From Spongilla lacustris (lineage: Eukaryota; Porifera; Demospongiae; Spongillida; Spongillidae), in NCBI GenBank assembly GCA_949361645.1, contig OX442415.1:17573269-17637268 (forward strand): DNA of 64,000 bases. The letters are read 5' to 3'. The notes under the pieces are model-generated. The model was not told the origin of the DNA. It worked only from the letters and a program-made list of their open reading frames with translations, and did not search any database. A program made the position numbers and the translations under genes. Shown piece after piece: positions 12,676-25,000 of the stretch. Every line of letters starts with the position of its first letter. The first letter of the stretch is position 1.

Positions 12676-14583
12676 CACTTACAATCTACTACTAACAAAT
12701 TGCAAAGCTGTCATGTACAAGTCAATTCGATGGTTACAACTGTGGTCAAGAGGATGAACAGTTTCCTGCAAGTCATGTAATACACCATCTGGTAAAGGAG
12801 CTATAGATTGAATATAAGGTACTGTGACTTCATAATCATCATCGTTTCTGGAAACAGCAAGTGGACCATTCCAGTCGATACCATAAGTATTCAAATCCTC
12901 CTGCAAAACAATATATAATTCACATAATCATGTGTGTAAGTATATGTACCAAATTTATTTCCCTTCAAGTCATATCTGTATACAGTATAGCTGGGGTAAG
13001 CATATTATTGTGCGGGCAAGTCTTAGTAACCAGCTATTAGGCATACAATATATTACCTGTATGGTGTTGATAGCAACACCATACAGTAAAGTCATATAGT
13101 TTCAGCATGCAGCCTCAGAGCTAGAGAGTGTACATTCAAATAAATTCTACATTCATCAATCAAGGCCATGCTACATGCTGATGCGGGACAGTAGAAAGGA
13201 CTTCACAGCAAGTCAGGTAGCCTAATGTTGAAATGAAGTATTTCAGTCAAGTCTTGACCACAGGCATTGCCTGCAAGTTATAAGATTGCTGCACATATGC
13301 TGAGTTCTGCTAACAAACACACAATTATTAGGTAGGTGTGAAACAACAGACACCTATAAGCTATCTGGTTTATACAGTGTTGTGTGCTTGTGTCTTGTTT
13401 TTAGTGATTTAAAAATGTATGCACAAATTTTCCAATATCAAAAATGCCATACCTCAGGTATGTTTTCTGTATTGGATTCCCCACTGATCTATAACTGGCA
13501 TGGTGAAAGGTTGCCTTCAGAACTTAGAAGATGCTGATTCCATGCCTCCTTAACTCTTTGACAGTCAACACGGATAACGTGATTATTTGCCAGTAATGTT
13601 TTTAATTATGGCTACCCGTACGGCCGTTGCTTAGTAGTCGCTGTTCTCGAAGAATCTCGCGGTTAGCCTCCTTAAAAAGATACTATCTATGATAGAAGAG
13701 GGTTTTATGATGTTTGTTATGATATATGGTGTACTAGCTTGAAAACAATCGGCAGCTAACAAGACCCGAATTAGGTCGAGCGAAGCGGGCAGGGATTCGA
13801 AGCCGTATATTGCGTATATTACGAAGCAGTCGATAAAAACACCATAGTTCTATCCCTTGTTGTTACATCTAACGTCCAGACGTTTTAAAAAGCTTCGCTC
13901 GCCTAGGTTTTAGTAGAAAAGGCGGGTGCTAATTCGAAGCTGCTGGTGACGATAGAGACGCCATTACGTGTACACCTGCAGCTGTTCGTTCCCGCTTTCC
14001 TTTCAATTAAAAACCAACGCTCCGGTCATAGCTCTATGCCACTAGGGCTTATTGGTACACGGAGCATGTAACCGTGCAACACAGACTGGTTTTCTATATG
14101 TGTGCATATATATATGCACTTGGCGGTTAACGCGAATTAATTTTTAGTATATATATATGCACTTGGCGGTCAAAGAGTTAAATACTTGTAAGCTATTATC
14201 AATACAACTTAAAAATACATAATGTAGACAACAGACATGTGCTTCATTTTCACAATCTAGCAGCCCCTCCTCTCAGTTCCATGGTATAGAACAGATTGTG
14301 TGCACAGTGTAAACACATCTCTCCATAACCTCTTAATACACTGATTGTGGACACTCTGACCAGTAATAAAGCTACCTGGTCCATGTAATGGATGTTGTAG
14401 CATTAGTTGAACAACTTCTGTATTTTCTCCACCTCTGTCTGCATGGATTCCGGTTGGTAGCCCAAATTCTCTTACAGATGCAAGAAACAACTGCAGAACT
14501 GTGTCTGCTCGATTGTTATTGGAGCAATGTAGGTATATATATGATTCGACGACTATAGCCATCAATGCCTCCATGAATAACAA
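12676..14583 (-). pseudogene. Decayed integrase-like transposase (copy 2)
   Basis: Two of the three exons of the intact gene at 31094-33305 are recognisable. The last exon at 12679-12900 retains EDLNTYGIDWNGPLAVSRND and the closing FVSSRL. The catalytic exon spans about 13460-14583 and retains LHCSNNNRADTV, HADRGGEN and SVHNQCIKRLWRDVF. Here the third catalytic position of the DDE triad is K where the intact gene has E (IKRLW instead of IERLW), and the beginning of the exon is frameshifted. The exon is split by a TTAA-flanked insertion at 13554-14177. No first exon is found upstream. This copy cannot encode an active enzyme. Confidence 0.8.
13554..14177. mobile_element. TTAA-flanked MITE inserted in transposase copy 2
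   Basis: TTAA lies immediately outside both ends (13550-13553 and 14178-14181). The ends are inverted: CTCTTTGAC at the left and GTCAAAGAG at the right, with weaker similarity further in. The intact transposase at about 31800 has the unoccupied site CCTCCTTAAATACTTG with a single TTAA, so the insertion and its target duplication are directly demonstrated. TTAA duplication is typical of piggyBac-type (or Kolobok) elements. No transposase is encoded. Confidence 0.85.
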
Positions 14584-15044
14584 ACCACCAGCTGAAAATC
14601 AATGATATCTACATTATAATTATATAAAACATTTGGACATTCTACTAAACTTTGGCATTACATGTAGGATCACAATAATTTATTTTGATGTCCACCAAGT
14701 TTGGTTAAACTACCTAAACAATACAGATTGCAATATTGGAAACTTGGACGACCTGGCAAAACTCCAAGTTATAGAATTTTTTAAGAAAGGCAAGAAAGAG
14801 AAATGGTACTTTTAAAGATATTCTATTTCAAAAGTGCCACTTTTGCATGTGTGTATAATATTTATATATCACTGCATTTTACCAGGCAAGTGCCATCATA
14901 AATCTAATGAGAGCTCTGCTAAGGATGCAATCAAGGTATTTGTATATGTACAAATATGTGTAACTCAGTTAACACCACATGTTATTGTGCAGTTACATGT
15001 ACATATGTTACTGCACAGTTGTGTACACATGAACATGTAAGGAT

Positions 15045-17330
15045 GGATGTGACGTCCTAGTCAAAATGTTCCTCCTCCCTCCATGCTAGCAGGCTGACCT
15101 CTCCACCCCCCTGCGCCTCAAGTACAGCAGTGTGCGTCAGAACATCACTTATGACTGTGGCAGTGGTGTTGATGACTTCATCAAGATGACTCATAGTACC
15201 ACCTTCCAGTTTGGAACAGAGGTACATGTACATCCAGTCATGTACATACATGAAAATTAAAAATCCAAATTTTATTATTGTCCTGTTTTCATCCCTCCCC
15301 CTCATGACCCCTCCCTCTTGTGGTCCCTTCCCTCCCTCTCTACCATTCTTGACCCCTCCCTACATCTCTCAACCACTCCCTCTGCTAATTTCTCTCCCTC
15401 ATACTCCCCACCTACCATCAGACGTCTGTATAGAGGATTGCTGGCTAGCTCCAGGACAATGGTTAGATGCCATCAGACGTATTGCTGTGATGGAACTCAT
15501 TTTGCAGTTGCTTGCATATACATGCAACTAAAAAATTTTTAATGACACACAAAAATGTTAAGTCACTTAAGTGTTCACAAACCCCTAACATATGTACTGT
15601 CACACAAACACATCTGTGTCGTCGTCAGGCATTCACCGGGTATAACAGAGAAGTATACTAGAACACGAGAGTACTAGGCCTAGTATTATTGTAGGTGGGG
15701 TGTGTCTGGTTATATACATGATCTGCATGGTACCGGTCTTATTGTTAAATTAGAAGATCGATGCAAAGTGAGCAGAGGTCCAAAGGACACGTCACTCTCG
15801 GGTTCTCATTGGTGCATGAGCTTAACGACAGTACCCTACGCATGTGTCAGTATGTACTATGGTCAGAACGTACCGTTCTTACGTACTGTCGAATGCACGG
15901 AGAGGAGAGGAAGCTGAGCGTACAGCCGGCGCTCATAAGCATGGCTGATTATATACAATTAAGTAAAACAAATTCCCTGGATCCAAACCCTGGTACGGAA
16001 CGATGGCAATGGTATTATGCAATCACAAATAAACGGCTAAGAGGTATCATGTCTGTAACGGAGCTGTAACAGAACGTTCTTACCCAACGTACTGTTACGG
16101 AGCTGTAACGAGATGGCACCACCCAAATACGAAATGGCACCACCCAAATACGAGACGGCACGACCCGAATACGAGATGGCACGACCCGAATACGAGACGG
16201 CGCGACCCGAATACGAGATGGCGCGACCCGAATACGAATATGGGGGGTGATCACTGCCATAATTCGACACGCGCTCGCTTTTCGTATTCGGGTAGCGCCA
16301 TCTCGTATTCGGGTGGTGCCATCTCGTATTCGGGTGGTGCCATCTCGTATTCGAGTGGTGCCATCTCGTATTCGGGTCGCGCCATCTCGTATTCGGGTGG
16401 TGCCATCTCGTATTCGGGTCGCGCCATCTCGTATTCGGGTTGTGCCGTCTCGTATTTGGGTGGTGTCATCTCGTTACAGCTCCGTAACAGTACAGTATGT
16501 TCACCCCTCATAGCAACGTTCTGTTACAGCTCCGTTACAGACATGATAAGTATTGGCCGCAAATACCATTGCCACCGTTCCGTACCAGGCCATAGTTCGG
16601 ATCCAGGATTTATTGTATTCTTTTACTTATATATATATCTATACGCTGCAGCTAGCCCTCTTCTCGAAGTGCACCTTCGACAATAGGAACGGTGCATACT
16701 AAGCTCTACTCACCTTGTATCTTCTACATTTGACAGTAAGACCGCGGTACCATGCAGATAATCGATACCCCCCCCCTTCCTACATATATCATTTGTTTTC
16801 GTGCTATATACCATTTGTTAACGACCGACTAAGACACAAAGGCGTTTTTTGTGCGACAGCTAGAGTACATGTTAGGAGTTGGTGAACACTCATACACTTA
16901 ATGCTACTTTTCACTGAGGTTATAGAAGATTGATTTTAAAAGGCACCTTCAGCGATCACACGCATACACATGTATATGCACAAGTTCCAGGCAAGTCAGC
17001 ATCAAAGACATCTGCTGATGGTAGCTGTGGATAAGAGAGAGGGAAATAGGCAGAGGGTGTGGTTGAGAGATGTAGAGAGGGAGGGAGGGGTCAAGAAAGG
17101 TGAGGGGGAGTGGATGAAGACAGGACAATATTTAACTTTGCAGTCTTTTCTATACATGATGACCGTACCTCTGATACACACCAGAATGGAAGGTGATACC
17201 ATCGGCTGCATGGAGAACACCACTACCAGAGTGAAGTGCTGTACTTGAGACACAGGAAGTGCAGGAGGTTGGAGCGGTCAGCCTGCTACAATGGAGGGAG
17301 ATGGAACATTTTGACTAGGATGTCACACAT
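15045..17330. repeat. Large inverted repeat with nested foldback core
   Basis: The left arm at about 15045-15610 contains GTCCTAGTCAAAATGTTCC and AGCAGGCTGACCTCTCC. It is inverted at about 16850-17330, which contains GGTCAGCCTGCTACAATGG and GGAACATTTTGACTAGG. Nested inside is a second inverted repeat, about 15690 to 16788, containing GGTACGGAACGATGGCAATG. The same outer family recurs at 29190-29590 and 57900-58250. Similarity is clear but imperfect. Confidence 0.75.
16095..16478. repeat. 21-bp satellite in inverted halves
   Basis: A 21-bp unit (CTCGTATTCGGGTGGTGCCAT and variants) is repeated about nine times at 16280-16470. It appears in the opposite orientation about six times at 16105-16235. 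The two halves are separated by about 45 bp around GGGGGGTGATCACTGCCATA. Because 21 is a multiple of 3, heptapeptide frames (SYSGGAI, or EYEMAPP on the other strand) stay open in both directions. I treat these as satellite, not protein. GTAACGGAGCTGTAAC inverted repeats flank the array. Confidence 0.85.
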
Positions 17331-17600
17331 GTGCACATAACTGTGCCCACTTCTCCCTTGTAAATTTCCCTCACTTCTATGGGCAATGTTACATAAAATG
17401 GGGTAGGGATGGGGGGAGGGAAGGCATGGCATGGTACATGGCACAGCAGTACACCCAGCGTACGAAGTATCATGCAGCAACATGCACAAGCTAACAGTCA
17501 AAACTTTCCTACGACCAGTACATATTATTCTAAGTAAAAGTCTGCAGGTTCTACAAGTATTTATCAATACGTTGACATACTTCTTATGCTTACTCCACCA
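17256..17600 (+). repeat. Minisatellite flank, copy 1 of a direct duplication
   Basis: A segment of about 340 bp, from GTGCAGGAGGTTGGAGCGGT to the start of the minisatellite (CATACTTCTTATGCTTACTC), is nearly identical to 18650-18988. It shows that the flank and the array were duplicated together. Confidence 0.9.
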
Positions 17601-18650
17601 GTTGCTCCACTGCACAAATCCCCACACTGTCCATCTGCTCCATTGCACAAATCCCCACACTGTCCATCTGCTCCATTGCAAACAGCCCCAAACAGCCTAG
17701 GTGCCCCGCCGACAAGTCCAGCTGCTCCATTGCACACAGCCCCACACTGTCCATCTGCTCCATTGCACACAGCCCCACACAAAAAATCCATCTGCTCCAT
17801 TGCACACAGCCCCACACTGTCCATCTGCTCCACTGCACACAGCCCCACTGTCCATCTGCTCCATTACACACAGCCCCTAACAGCCTTAGTGCCCCGCCGT
17901 CAAGTCCAGCTGCTCCATTGCACACAGCCCCACACAAAAAATCCATCTGCTCCATTGCACACAGCCCCACACTGTCCATCTGCTCCATTGCACACAGCCC
18001 CAAACAGCCTAGGTGCCCCGCCGTCAAGTCCAGCTGCTCCATTGCACACAGCCCCACACAAAAAATCCATCTGCTCCATTGCACACAGCCCCACACTGTC
18101 CATCTGCTCCATTGCACACAGCCCCACACTGTCCATCTGCTCCATTGCACACAGCCCCACACTGTCCATCTGCTCCACTGCACAAAGCCCCACTGTCCAT
18201 CTGCTCCATTGCACACAGCCCTAAACAGCCTAGGTGCCCCGCCGACAAGTCCAGCTGCTCCATTGCACACAGCCCCACACTGTCCATCTGCTCCATTGCA
18301 CACAGCCCCTAACAGCCTAGGTGCCCCGCTGTCAAGTCCAGCTGCTCCATTGCACACAGCCCCACACTGTCCAGCTGCTCCACTGCACACAGCCCCACAC
18401 TGTCCAGCTGCTCCATTGCACACAGCTCCTAACAGCCTAGGTGCCCCGCTGTCAAGTCCAGCTGCTCCATTGCACACAGCCCCACACTGTCAATCTGCTC
18501 CATTGCACACAGCCCCACACTGTCCATCTGCTCCATTGCACACAGCCCCAAACAGCCTAGGTGCCCCGCCGTCAAGTCTAGCTGCTCCACTGCACACAAC
18601 CCCACACTGTCCAGCTGCTCCACTGCACACAGCCCCACACTGTCCTGCAG
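17586..18650. repeat. 33-bp minisatellite, block 1
   Basis: The basic unit is 33 bp: TCCATCTGCTCCATTGCACA continuing CAGCCCCACACTG. It alternates with longer units carrying CAGCCTAGGTGCCCCGCCGT. The period is a multiple of 3 in most units, so several frames on both strands stay open for 200-300 codons (SAPLHTAPHCP-like on plus, CNGADGQCGAV-like on minus). That openness follows from the repeat and is not evidence of a gene. Confidence 0.95.
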
Positions 18651-18988
18651 TGCAGGAGGTTGGAGCGGTCAGCCTGCTACAATGGAGGGAGATGGAACAT
18701 TTTGACTAGGATGTCACACATGTGCACATAACTGTGCCCACTTCTCCCTTGTAAATTTCCCTCACTTCTATGGGCAATGTTACATAAATTGGGGTAGGGA
18801 TGGGGGGAGGAAAGGCATGGCATGGTACATGGCACAGCAGTACACCCAGCGTACGAAGTATCATGCAGCAACATGCACAAGCTAACAGTCAAAGCTTTCC
18901 TAAGACCAGTACATATTATTCTAAGTAAAAGTCTGCAGGTTCTACAAGTATTTATCAATACGTTGACATACTTCTTATGCTTACTCCA
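18650..18988 (+). repeat. Minisatellite flank, copy 2 of a direct duplication
   Basis: This is the near-identical second copy of 17256-17600. Differences include AAATTGGGGTAGG here against AAATGGGGTAGG, and an AGGAAAGG/AGGGAAGG change. Confidence 0.9.
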
Positions 18989-19900
18989 CCAGCTGCTCCA
19001 CTGCACAAAGCCCCACACTGTCCATCTGCTCCATTGCACACAGCCCCAAACAGCCTAGGTGCCCCGCCGTCAAGTCCAGCTGCTCCATTGCACACAGCCC
19101 CACGCTGTCCATCTGCTCCACTGCACACAGCCCCACACTGTCCAGCTGCTCCACTGCACACAGCCCCAAACAGCCTAGGTGCCCCGCCGTCAAGTCCAGC
19201 TGCTCCATTGCACACAGCCCCAAACTGTCCATCTGCTCCACTGCACACTGCCCATCTGCTCCACTGCACACTGCCCCACTGTCCAGCTGCTCCACTGCAC
19301 AAAGCCCCACATAGTCCATCTGCTCCATTGCATACAGCCCCACACTGTCCCTCTGCTCCATTGCACACAGCCCCACACTGTCCATCTGCTCCATTGCACA
19401 CAGCCCGAAACAGCCTAGGTGCCCTGCCGTCATCTGCTCCATTGCACACAGCCACAAACAGCCTAGGTGCCCCACCGTCAAGTCCAGCTGCTCCATTGCA
19501 CACAGCCCCACACTGTCCATCTGCTCCACTGCACACAGCCCCACTGTCCAGCTGCTCCACTGCACACAGCCACTGTCCATCTGACCCACACAGCCACTGT
19601 CCAGCTGCTCCACTGCACTAGCCCACACTGTCCAGCTGCTCCACTGCACACAGCCCCCATCTGCTCCACTGCACACAGCCCCACTGTCCAGCTGCCCATT
19701 GTCCAGCTGCTCCACTGTACACAGCCCCACACTGTCCAGCTGCTCCACTGCACACAGCCCGACACAGCCTAGGTGCCCAGCCGCTGCATTGCACGCAGCC
19801 CCAAACTGGCTAGGTGCCCCTTCAAGTCCAGCTGCTCCATTGAACACAGCCCCATACAGCCTAGGTGCCTCTTCTTTTCCAGCTGCCATAGCACACAGCT
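18975..19900. repeat. 33-bp minisatellite, block 2
   Basis: This continues the same 33-bp family with more degenerate and shortened units after 19230 (for example GCCCATCTGCTCC and GCCACTGTCCAGCTGC). Isolated units occur at 20885-20945, 29645-29930 and, inverted, 57010-57260. Confidence 0.95.
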
Positions 19901-20084
19901 GCATCATGCATATAACAGAGTAAGTACTTATGATTTACGTGTAGCTGTAAGTGCTTTTAGTCGGATAGATGATTACGTCTTTTAAAGAGGATGATATGAA
20001 ATGGACAGTGACAAGGAAGGAACAGTACATGAAGATGAGGTACACTGAACAAAGAGATCCATTATTAGATCAAATTCTAATAAG

Positions 20085-20235
20085 GTACTATGCACCGTTG
20101 CAGCAAATTGGTGGTGCTGAGTACACTTTTCCTGCATGCATAAGTATTAAACCAGTAGTAGGAAGCAAGTGTTTCAAGAGATGCATGGAAATAAATCACT
20201 CCGATGGCAACAGTGAAGTAGAGGTTGACCACAGG
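20085..20235 (+). CDS. Exon-like segment conserved at protein level (partner at 54782-54925)
   Basis: The frame reads LQQIGGAEYTFPACISIKP, then GSKCFKRCMEI, then DGNSEVEV. The same peptide, with mostly conservative changes, is read from the minus strand at 54782-54925 (LQQIGGAECTFPACISIKP, GSKCFKRCVEI, DGNSEVEV). Nucleotide changes between the copies are few. I do not recognise the protein. The segment could be one exon of a host gene family or the coding core of a mobile element. The window has no neighbouring exons to extend it. Confidence 0.35.
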
Positions 20236-20259
20236 CATGGATAAAGAAAGTAATCTACA

Positions 20260-23200
20260 TCTAAGCGCTTGCAAATGGAAAAAAGATTGTAGAGCTCCAA
20301 AAGTAATCATTGCCTAATTCATCACTACAGAGGAATACAACATCTAGCTGTCTGCCTATCATTTTAGAACTTGATCATATATGAGATATCTATGACACAA
20401 GTGAAACCCTAGTAGGGAGAGCAAAACACGCCAGCATGCATTTAATAAAGTCTTGTTAAAATAATGACAGTGGACGTAATGTTAAGTAGTACACAATGAC
20501 ATGTACCTGATCTGTATAGATTAGAGTATGAAATAGCGTGCAGTCATTAACAGCACATATTTAAGCTATGATCGGTCTATTACGACCTCAGGGCTAGTAT
20601 GTATTGAAACTGATTGTATCTATACCAATGATTTGGTGTAAATTGCACACACAAGAATCATTCTGTGACTGCACTGTACACAAAGAGTGGGGTCATGTCC
20701 TAAAAAATGTGTTAATGTCGATGACACTGCAAGTGCTATTGTTCAAAAAATAGCGTTGGCAGTGTCAAATGAAAATGATTGTTGTGTTTGGCCCTATGCC
20801 TCCATACTCCACAGAGGTCCCCGCCTGGATAGGTCAGAAATGAACAGTGCCAAGAAAGCACCAGAGAGCATGGAGGTGAGATAAGTCCAGCTGCTCCACT
20901 GCACAAAGACCAGTTTCCCCCTCTGCAAATCCAGCTGCTCCCCACTGTTAGGTACGAATTTTAAATATACTGCTCTATGGATATTAATGGAACGGAAATC
21001 GGGCGTGCTTTTTTTGCCAATGTAGTTATAATAAGGGTGGTGGATTGCACAGTAAATCGTTGGGAAAAGCGATACCGGCAACCCTGAGAGGTCAGGACAA
21101 CTTGACAGCATGAATAGTGCCAATGCACTGCTCGTAGCAACACTGCACATGTCCGATCTGCGAGGGAAGCAGGTGGTCAAGAGGGAGCGGAGCAACTAAG
21201 GTCACCATAAGAAGCAAGCTGGTTTCCACTCCTCACTAAAAAGCTTGTTCACATCCTGAACTAGGAATTCATTAATATTATGGATTAAAACTAAGTATCC
21301 TTGGTCAAAAGGAAAAGCTACAGTAATGACAGCTCCCATAACTACATCATGCTTCTAAATCATTACAATGTCATTTGTACACATGAAACGATAATCATCC
21401 TTCATGGACAAGTAGTGCTACATTGCTGCATCCTACTTATTCAAATACTCATCTCAGTGCAACTGTTTTAGAAGTTAGAGATGACTGACATCTCTCCAGA
21501 AACAACTGAATTAAGGGTTTTATGCCATACAAGAATGACCATTCGAGCTGACAGCGAACACAGCAAGTTCTTCACAAAATGTTTTCGGTATGCCGCAATA
21601 ATCTTTTGCAGCAATGGGAATTATTATCACCATGAGTTTGTATTTGTGATTAAGTTGTATAGAAATGATTTTGAATCAAGCACTTTGAAAGTGCAATTAT
21701 ATTATATTTGTATTGAATAGGCTTATTTTAGTGATGCTTGCAACCAATGCCATGAGTGAAAGATTTTTATTCTGCACTTCCCAGAGCTAAAACATAACAT
21801 AGTACATGGAGGCACCACTGAACAGTTGCATGTATGCCTAAATTCTGCTGTTAAAAACAACTGATTGGTTTGTGAATGCTATCTGCCGAATGATTTCAAA
21901 CATGCGCTCTGAAAGTTGACCCCAGCTTTACTGTAAGATAATTAGTGATGTTATTTGCACAGGCAATATAAAGTTAGAGATGACTGACATATATATTATA
22001 TGCACAAATATTCCACGGCATGCGTGTGTTATGTGAGTGAGTGTATGGTATCTAAATTGTTAGGGGACTCTAGGCTTTTGAATGATTGTTAGGGTACTTG
22101 CTCGGAGAGCCATGCATCTCTTTAGGTGTGTAGACATTTGACTGACATCTCTCCCTGTATAAACCGTATGACAATGCTAAACTGTATTTTGAATTTAGGT
22201 GGGCTGATATGGTCCTACTTTTTTAAGACACGCTGGTAATTAATCACTTTATAACAGACTACATCTAACAGTACCTGCAGTCATCACAGTCTGTGAATTT
22301 ATGAAGTACAACTCCACTTGAGATGATACATTTCTATGGCATCTAGTACACATAGGGTTTTCTATCCAGAAGCAAGCTACGTAGAAGTATAAGGTGGAGA
22401 CAATGTTCATTCAGGAATTCATGATACTGCTCTTGTCAGCTAAAGTAATCGAATCAACCCCAGTGTCAACACAAAATGCATAGTGTTCTATTCACCTGTC
22501 CATGTTTGGCCACTGCAGACATTATTCATGCTCAGTTAATTAAATAGGGTAAATGATTACAATAGGAGGTGGGGAAGGGGGGAGGAATTCTGTTTGTGGG
22601 ACTACATGTAATTATGGCTAATAGCTAGTTAGTACTAATGTGATTAAGTACTGGTCATTGTCATCCACAAAGGGTCTGTTCAGAACACTTTGTCTTAGTG
22701 CTGAGATTTTTTTTCTACAAAATGTTTGGTTACAGGTGTGGAGCCCCAGACCCCAGTGGGAGAGCTTATAGCACTTCCTCCTCCCCCACACCCATGGTTG
22801 CCCAGTAGGGATACCTCCCACCCGCACCCTCCCCAGGACGATGGGGTTTGTTGTTCCTCCCCCCAGCTGTACCAAATTTATAACCCTTCAGATGCCCCTG
22901 CACATATCTACCACCTAACCCTGATGACCAGTTTTGGGTGAGATGCGTCTGTTTATAGATGCATGGAGCTTGCAATTGAAATCAGTTTTTTTTATAACCC
23001 ATGAATCTGTGCAGTTACATTTTGAATATCACATGTCCTTATTGTTTTAAATTTAAGTAAACATAAAATCAATGGCAAATTTGCGACTTAAGCATTTCAG
23101 GCTCAATAATTGCAGTGTGCTAACTTCGGTCTTCCGCACATAGTGAACTAATTACATAGGTCATATTATACAGCATGCATTATTTATGGCAGTGAATCAT

Positions 23201-23830
23201 ATTATAACACATTCACAGTACCTCGACTTGCTCTATGAGAATGAAATGTGGTTGACATGTGGCTGTGGTGTAAGAACCTGACATTAGTAGAGCTGGTTGG
23301 CTATGTACAGCTAGTTGGCTAGAAGTTGGAGCCATTTGTTAAATATTACGTACTGTCACGAAATAATTGATCCGGCTGGATCACTTTTGGCTGCGTGATC
23401 CGCCTCTTGAAAAAGTGATCCAGGTACAAATACTCTTTGATACCAGTTTCTTTCCACGATTGATTACATATAAATGCAAAATGAAAAATTCGCGCATGCA
23501 AGGTGATAAAACATCCTATTTATACCAATAAATGAACAAAAGATTGACAGGTCCAATGCAGCATTTATCACATTTTGCTGCGAAACCTGATCCTTGGTCT
23601 GGGTAATACCTTATGGGTATACTGAATGCATGTGCACAAACAGGCAGTTAGGGTATATGCCAGCTTAACCAAAACTGATCCGGGTAATGATACAATATCA
23701 CCGGGTGATAATAAAAGATTACCTTCAGGCTTGTTTAAAAATAAGACTACATACATGTTAGGTAAGGATAGATCACTTTTTGCAGCCAAAATCGATCCGG
23801 TGTCATGGGAAAATCGGCACCCCCGTTCAA
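20260..23830. other. No supported genes
   Basis: Frames at 20687-20884, 21481-21720 and 22726-22941 are open. The last is proline-rich and follows an ACAG that could be a splice acceptor. None has a recognisable domain or a second copy. Solitary minisatellite-like words occur at 20885-20945 and 21190. Confidence 0.45.
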
Positions 23831-24579
23831 CATTGATTTCGAAAGTACTCTGAGTTTTACAAATAGGCTGCCTACACTTAGGAATATGAACATATGCACC
23901 AGATATTGAATATGTACCTTTTTGTACACATGTAGCATAAGCTCAAAAGATCAAGTTACTTATGAACTAAATATTGCTAAGGACCAGAATAAATCGCTAT
24001 TTGGAAAAACCCAGAAAAAAAAATAATAACTGTTAAATGGACAGTTCTAAATTGCCTTTTGCAACACAAAAGGTGTATGAATCTGACATAAATATTTGTA
24101 AAAGCAAAGACAGTATGCCATGCAATCCAGAAGTAAGGTTTGTTAATGAAGCTGAAGGTGAAATTGTATAGTAATAAAATTTTAAAGCATATAAGGTAAC
24201 TTCTACCTATTGGAAACATGGAAGCACTCAAGAATGTTCAATGACTTTACATGAATTCTTAGTTGACTATATCACTGACGATTTGTATGTTGTGAAATCG
24301 ATGTATAACAATTTTCTATGTATCTTACATGTGTGCAAGACTTGCAATTTTTTAGGTGTGATTATAGTTTTTATTGTAGTTGCTATAGCGAAGAGAACAA
24401 AAACTGTCAATTTTTTAATGCGCTACCACATGGATTACAATTCCCTCAAAAATCCGATGTTTGGATCGCTACAACTTTGTCAGTACTTATGCAAATACCA
24501 CATTTCACATATCATTTCAATTCATTGAATTTGCTATTTAAGGCTATATCAAACTAATGTGTTTGAAATATATATGCCC

Positions 24580-25000
24580 GTACCTACCAATGTGGCATTA
24601 CATTGCATTATATGCAACATGGTTTTGTAAGCATTTAGGAATATTTTGTACCTTACAGTTTAACTCTAAATAAAGACTACCTCTGTTACGCCCAGTTCCT
24701 TACTGCTAGTTCCACCCATCACCAAAAAGGATGCAAAATCCACCTCAGATGCACATATAACTGGACTAGTGAAATCTTAGATTACCAACCTTCTGTATAA
24801 TTTTACTTCTTTATATTTAAAAACTGAATATTCATATCTTGGCGTGTCTATGGCATACAAGGCTCTCAACAAGAAACCTCACAGAACTTAGAGTGACCCT
24901 GCTTAGCAGGCAAGTGTATGTAATATTAAAACAGTATTCTACAGTGAGCAGTCTCTATGTATCATTGTTTAATTATGCACAAAAAACTTAATTCACTATA
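24580..25000. repeat. Direct repeat block, copy 1
   Basis: Words including TAAAGACTACCTCTGTTACG, CAAAAAGGATGCAAAATC and ACATATAACTGGACTAG recur in the same order at 25456-25860. A shorter third piece lies at 25865-25975. The two long copies are separated by the 25001-25451 MITE. Confidence 0.8.

Noticed and set aside
16015..16686. Heptapeptide-repeat proteins (SYSGGAI, EYEMAPP, RIRVVPS)
   Set aside because: A 21-bp satellite gives open frames in several registers on both strands. No flanking exon supports translation.
17586..18650. CRISPR-like array
   Set aside because: Units are directly abutting with no unique spacers, and the genome is eukaryotic.
17564..19907. Many long open frames on both strands, up to about 300 codons
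   Set aside because: They are produced by the 33-bp minisatellite period. Frames with unrelated peptides are equally open, with no start context, splice sites or domain.
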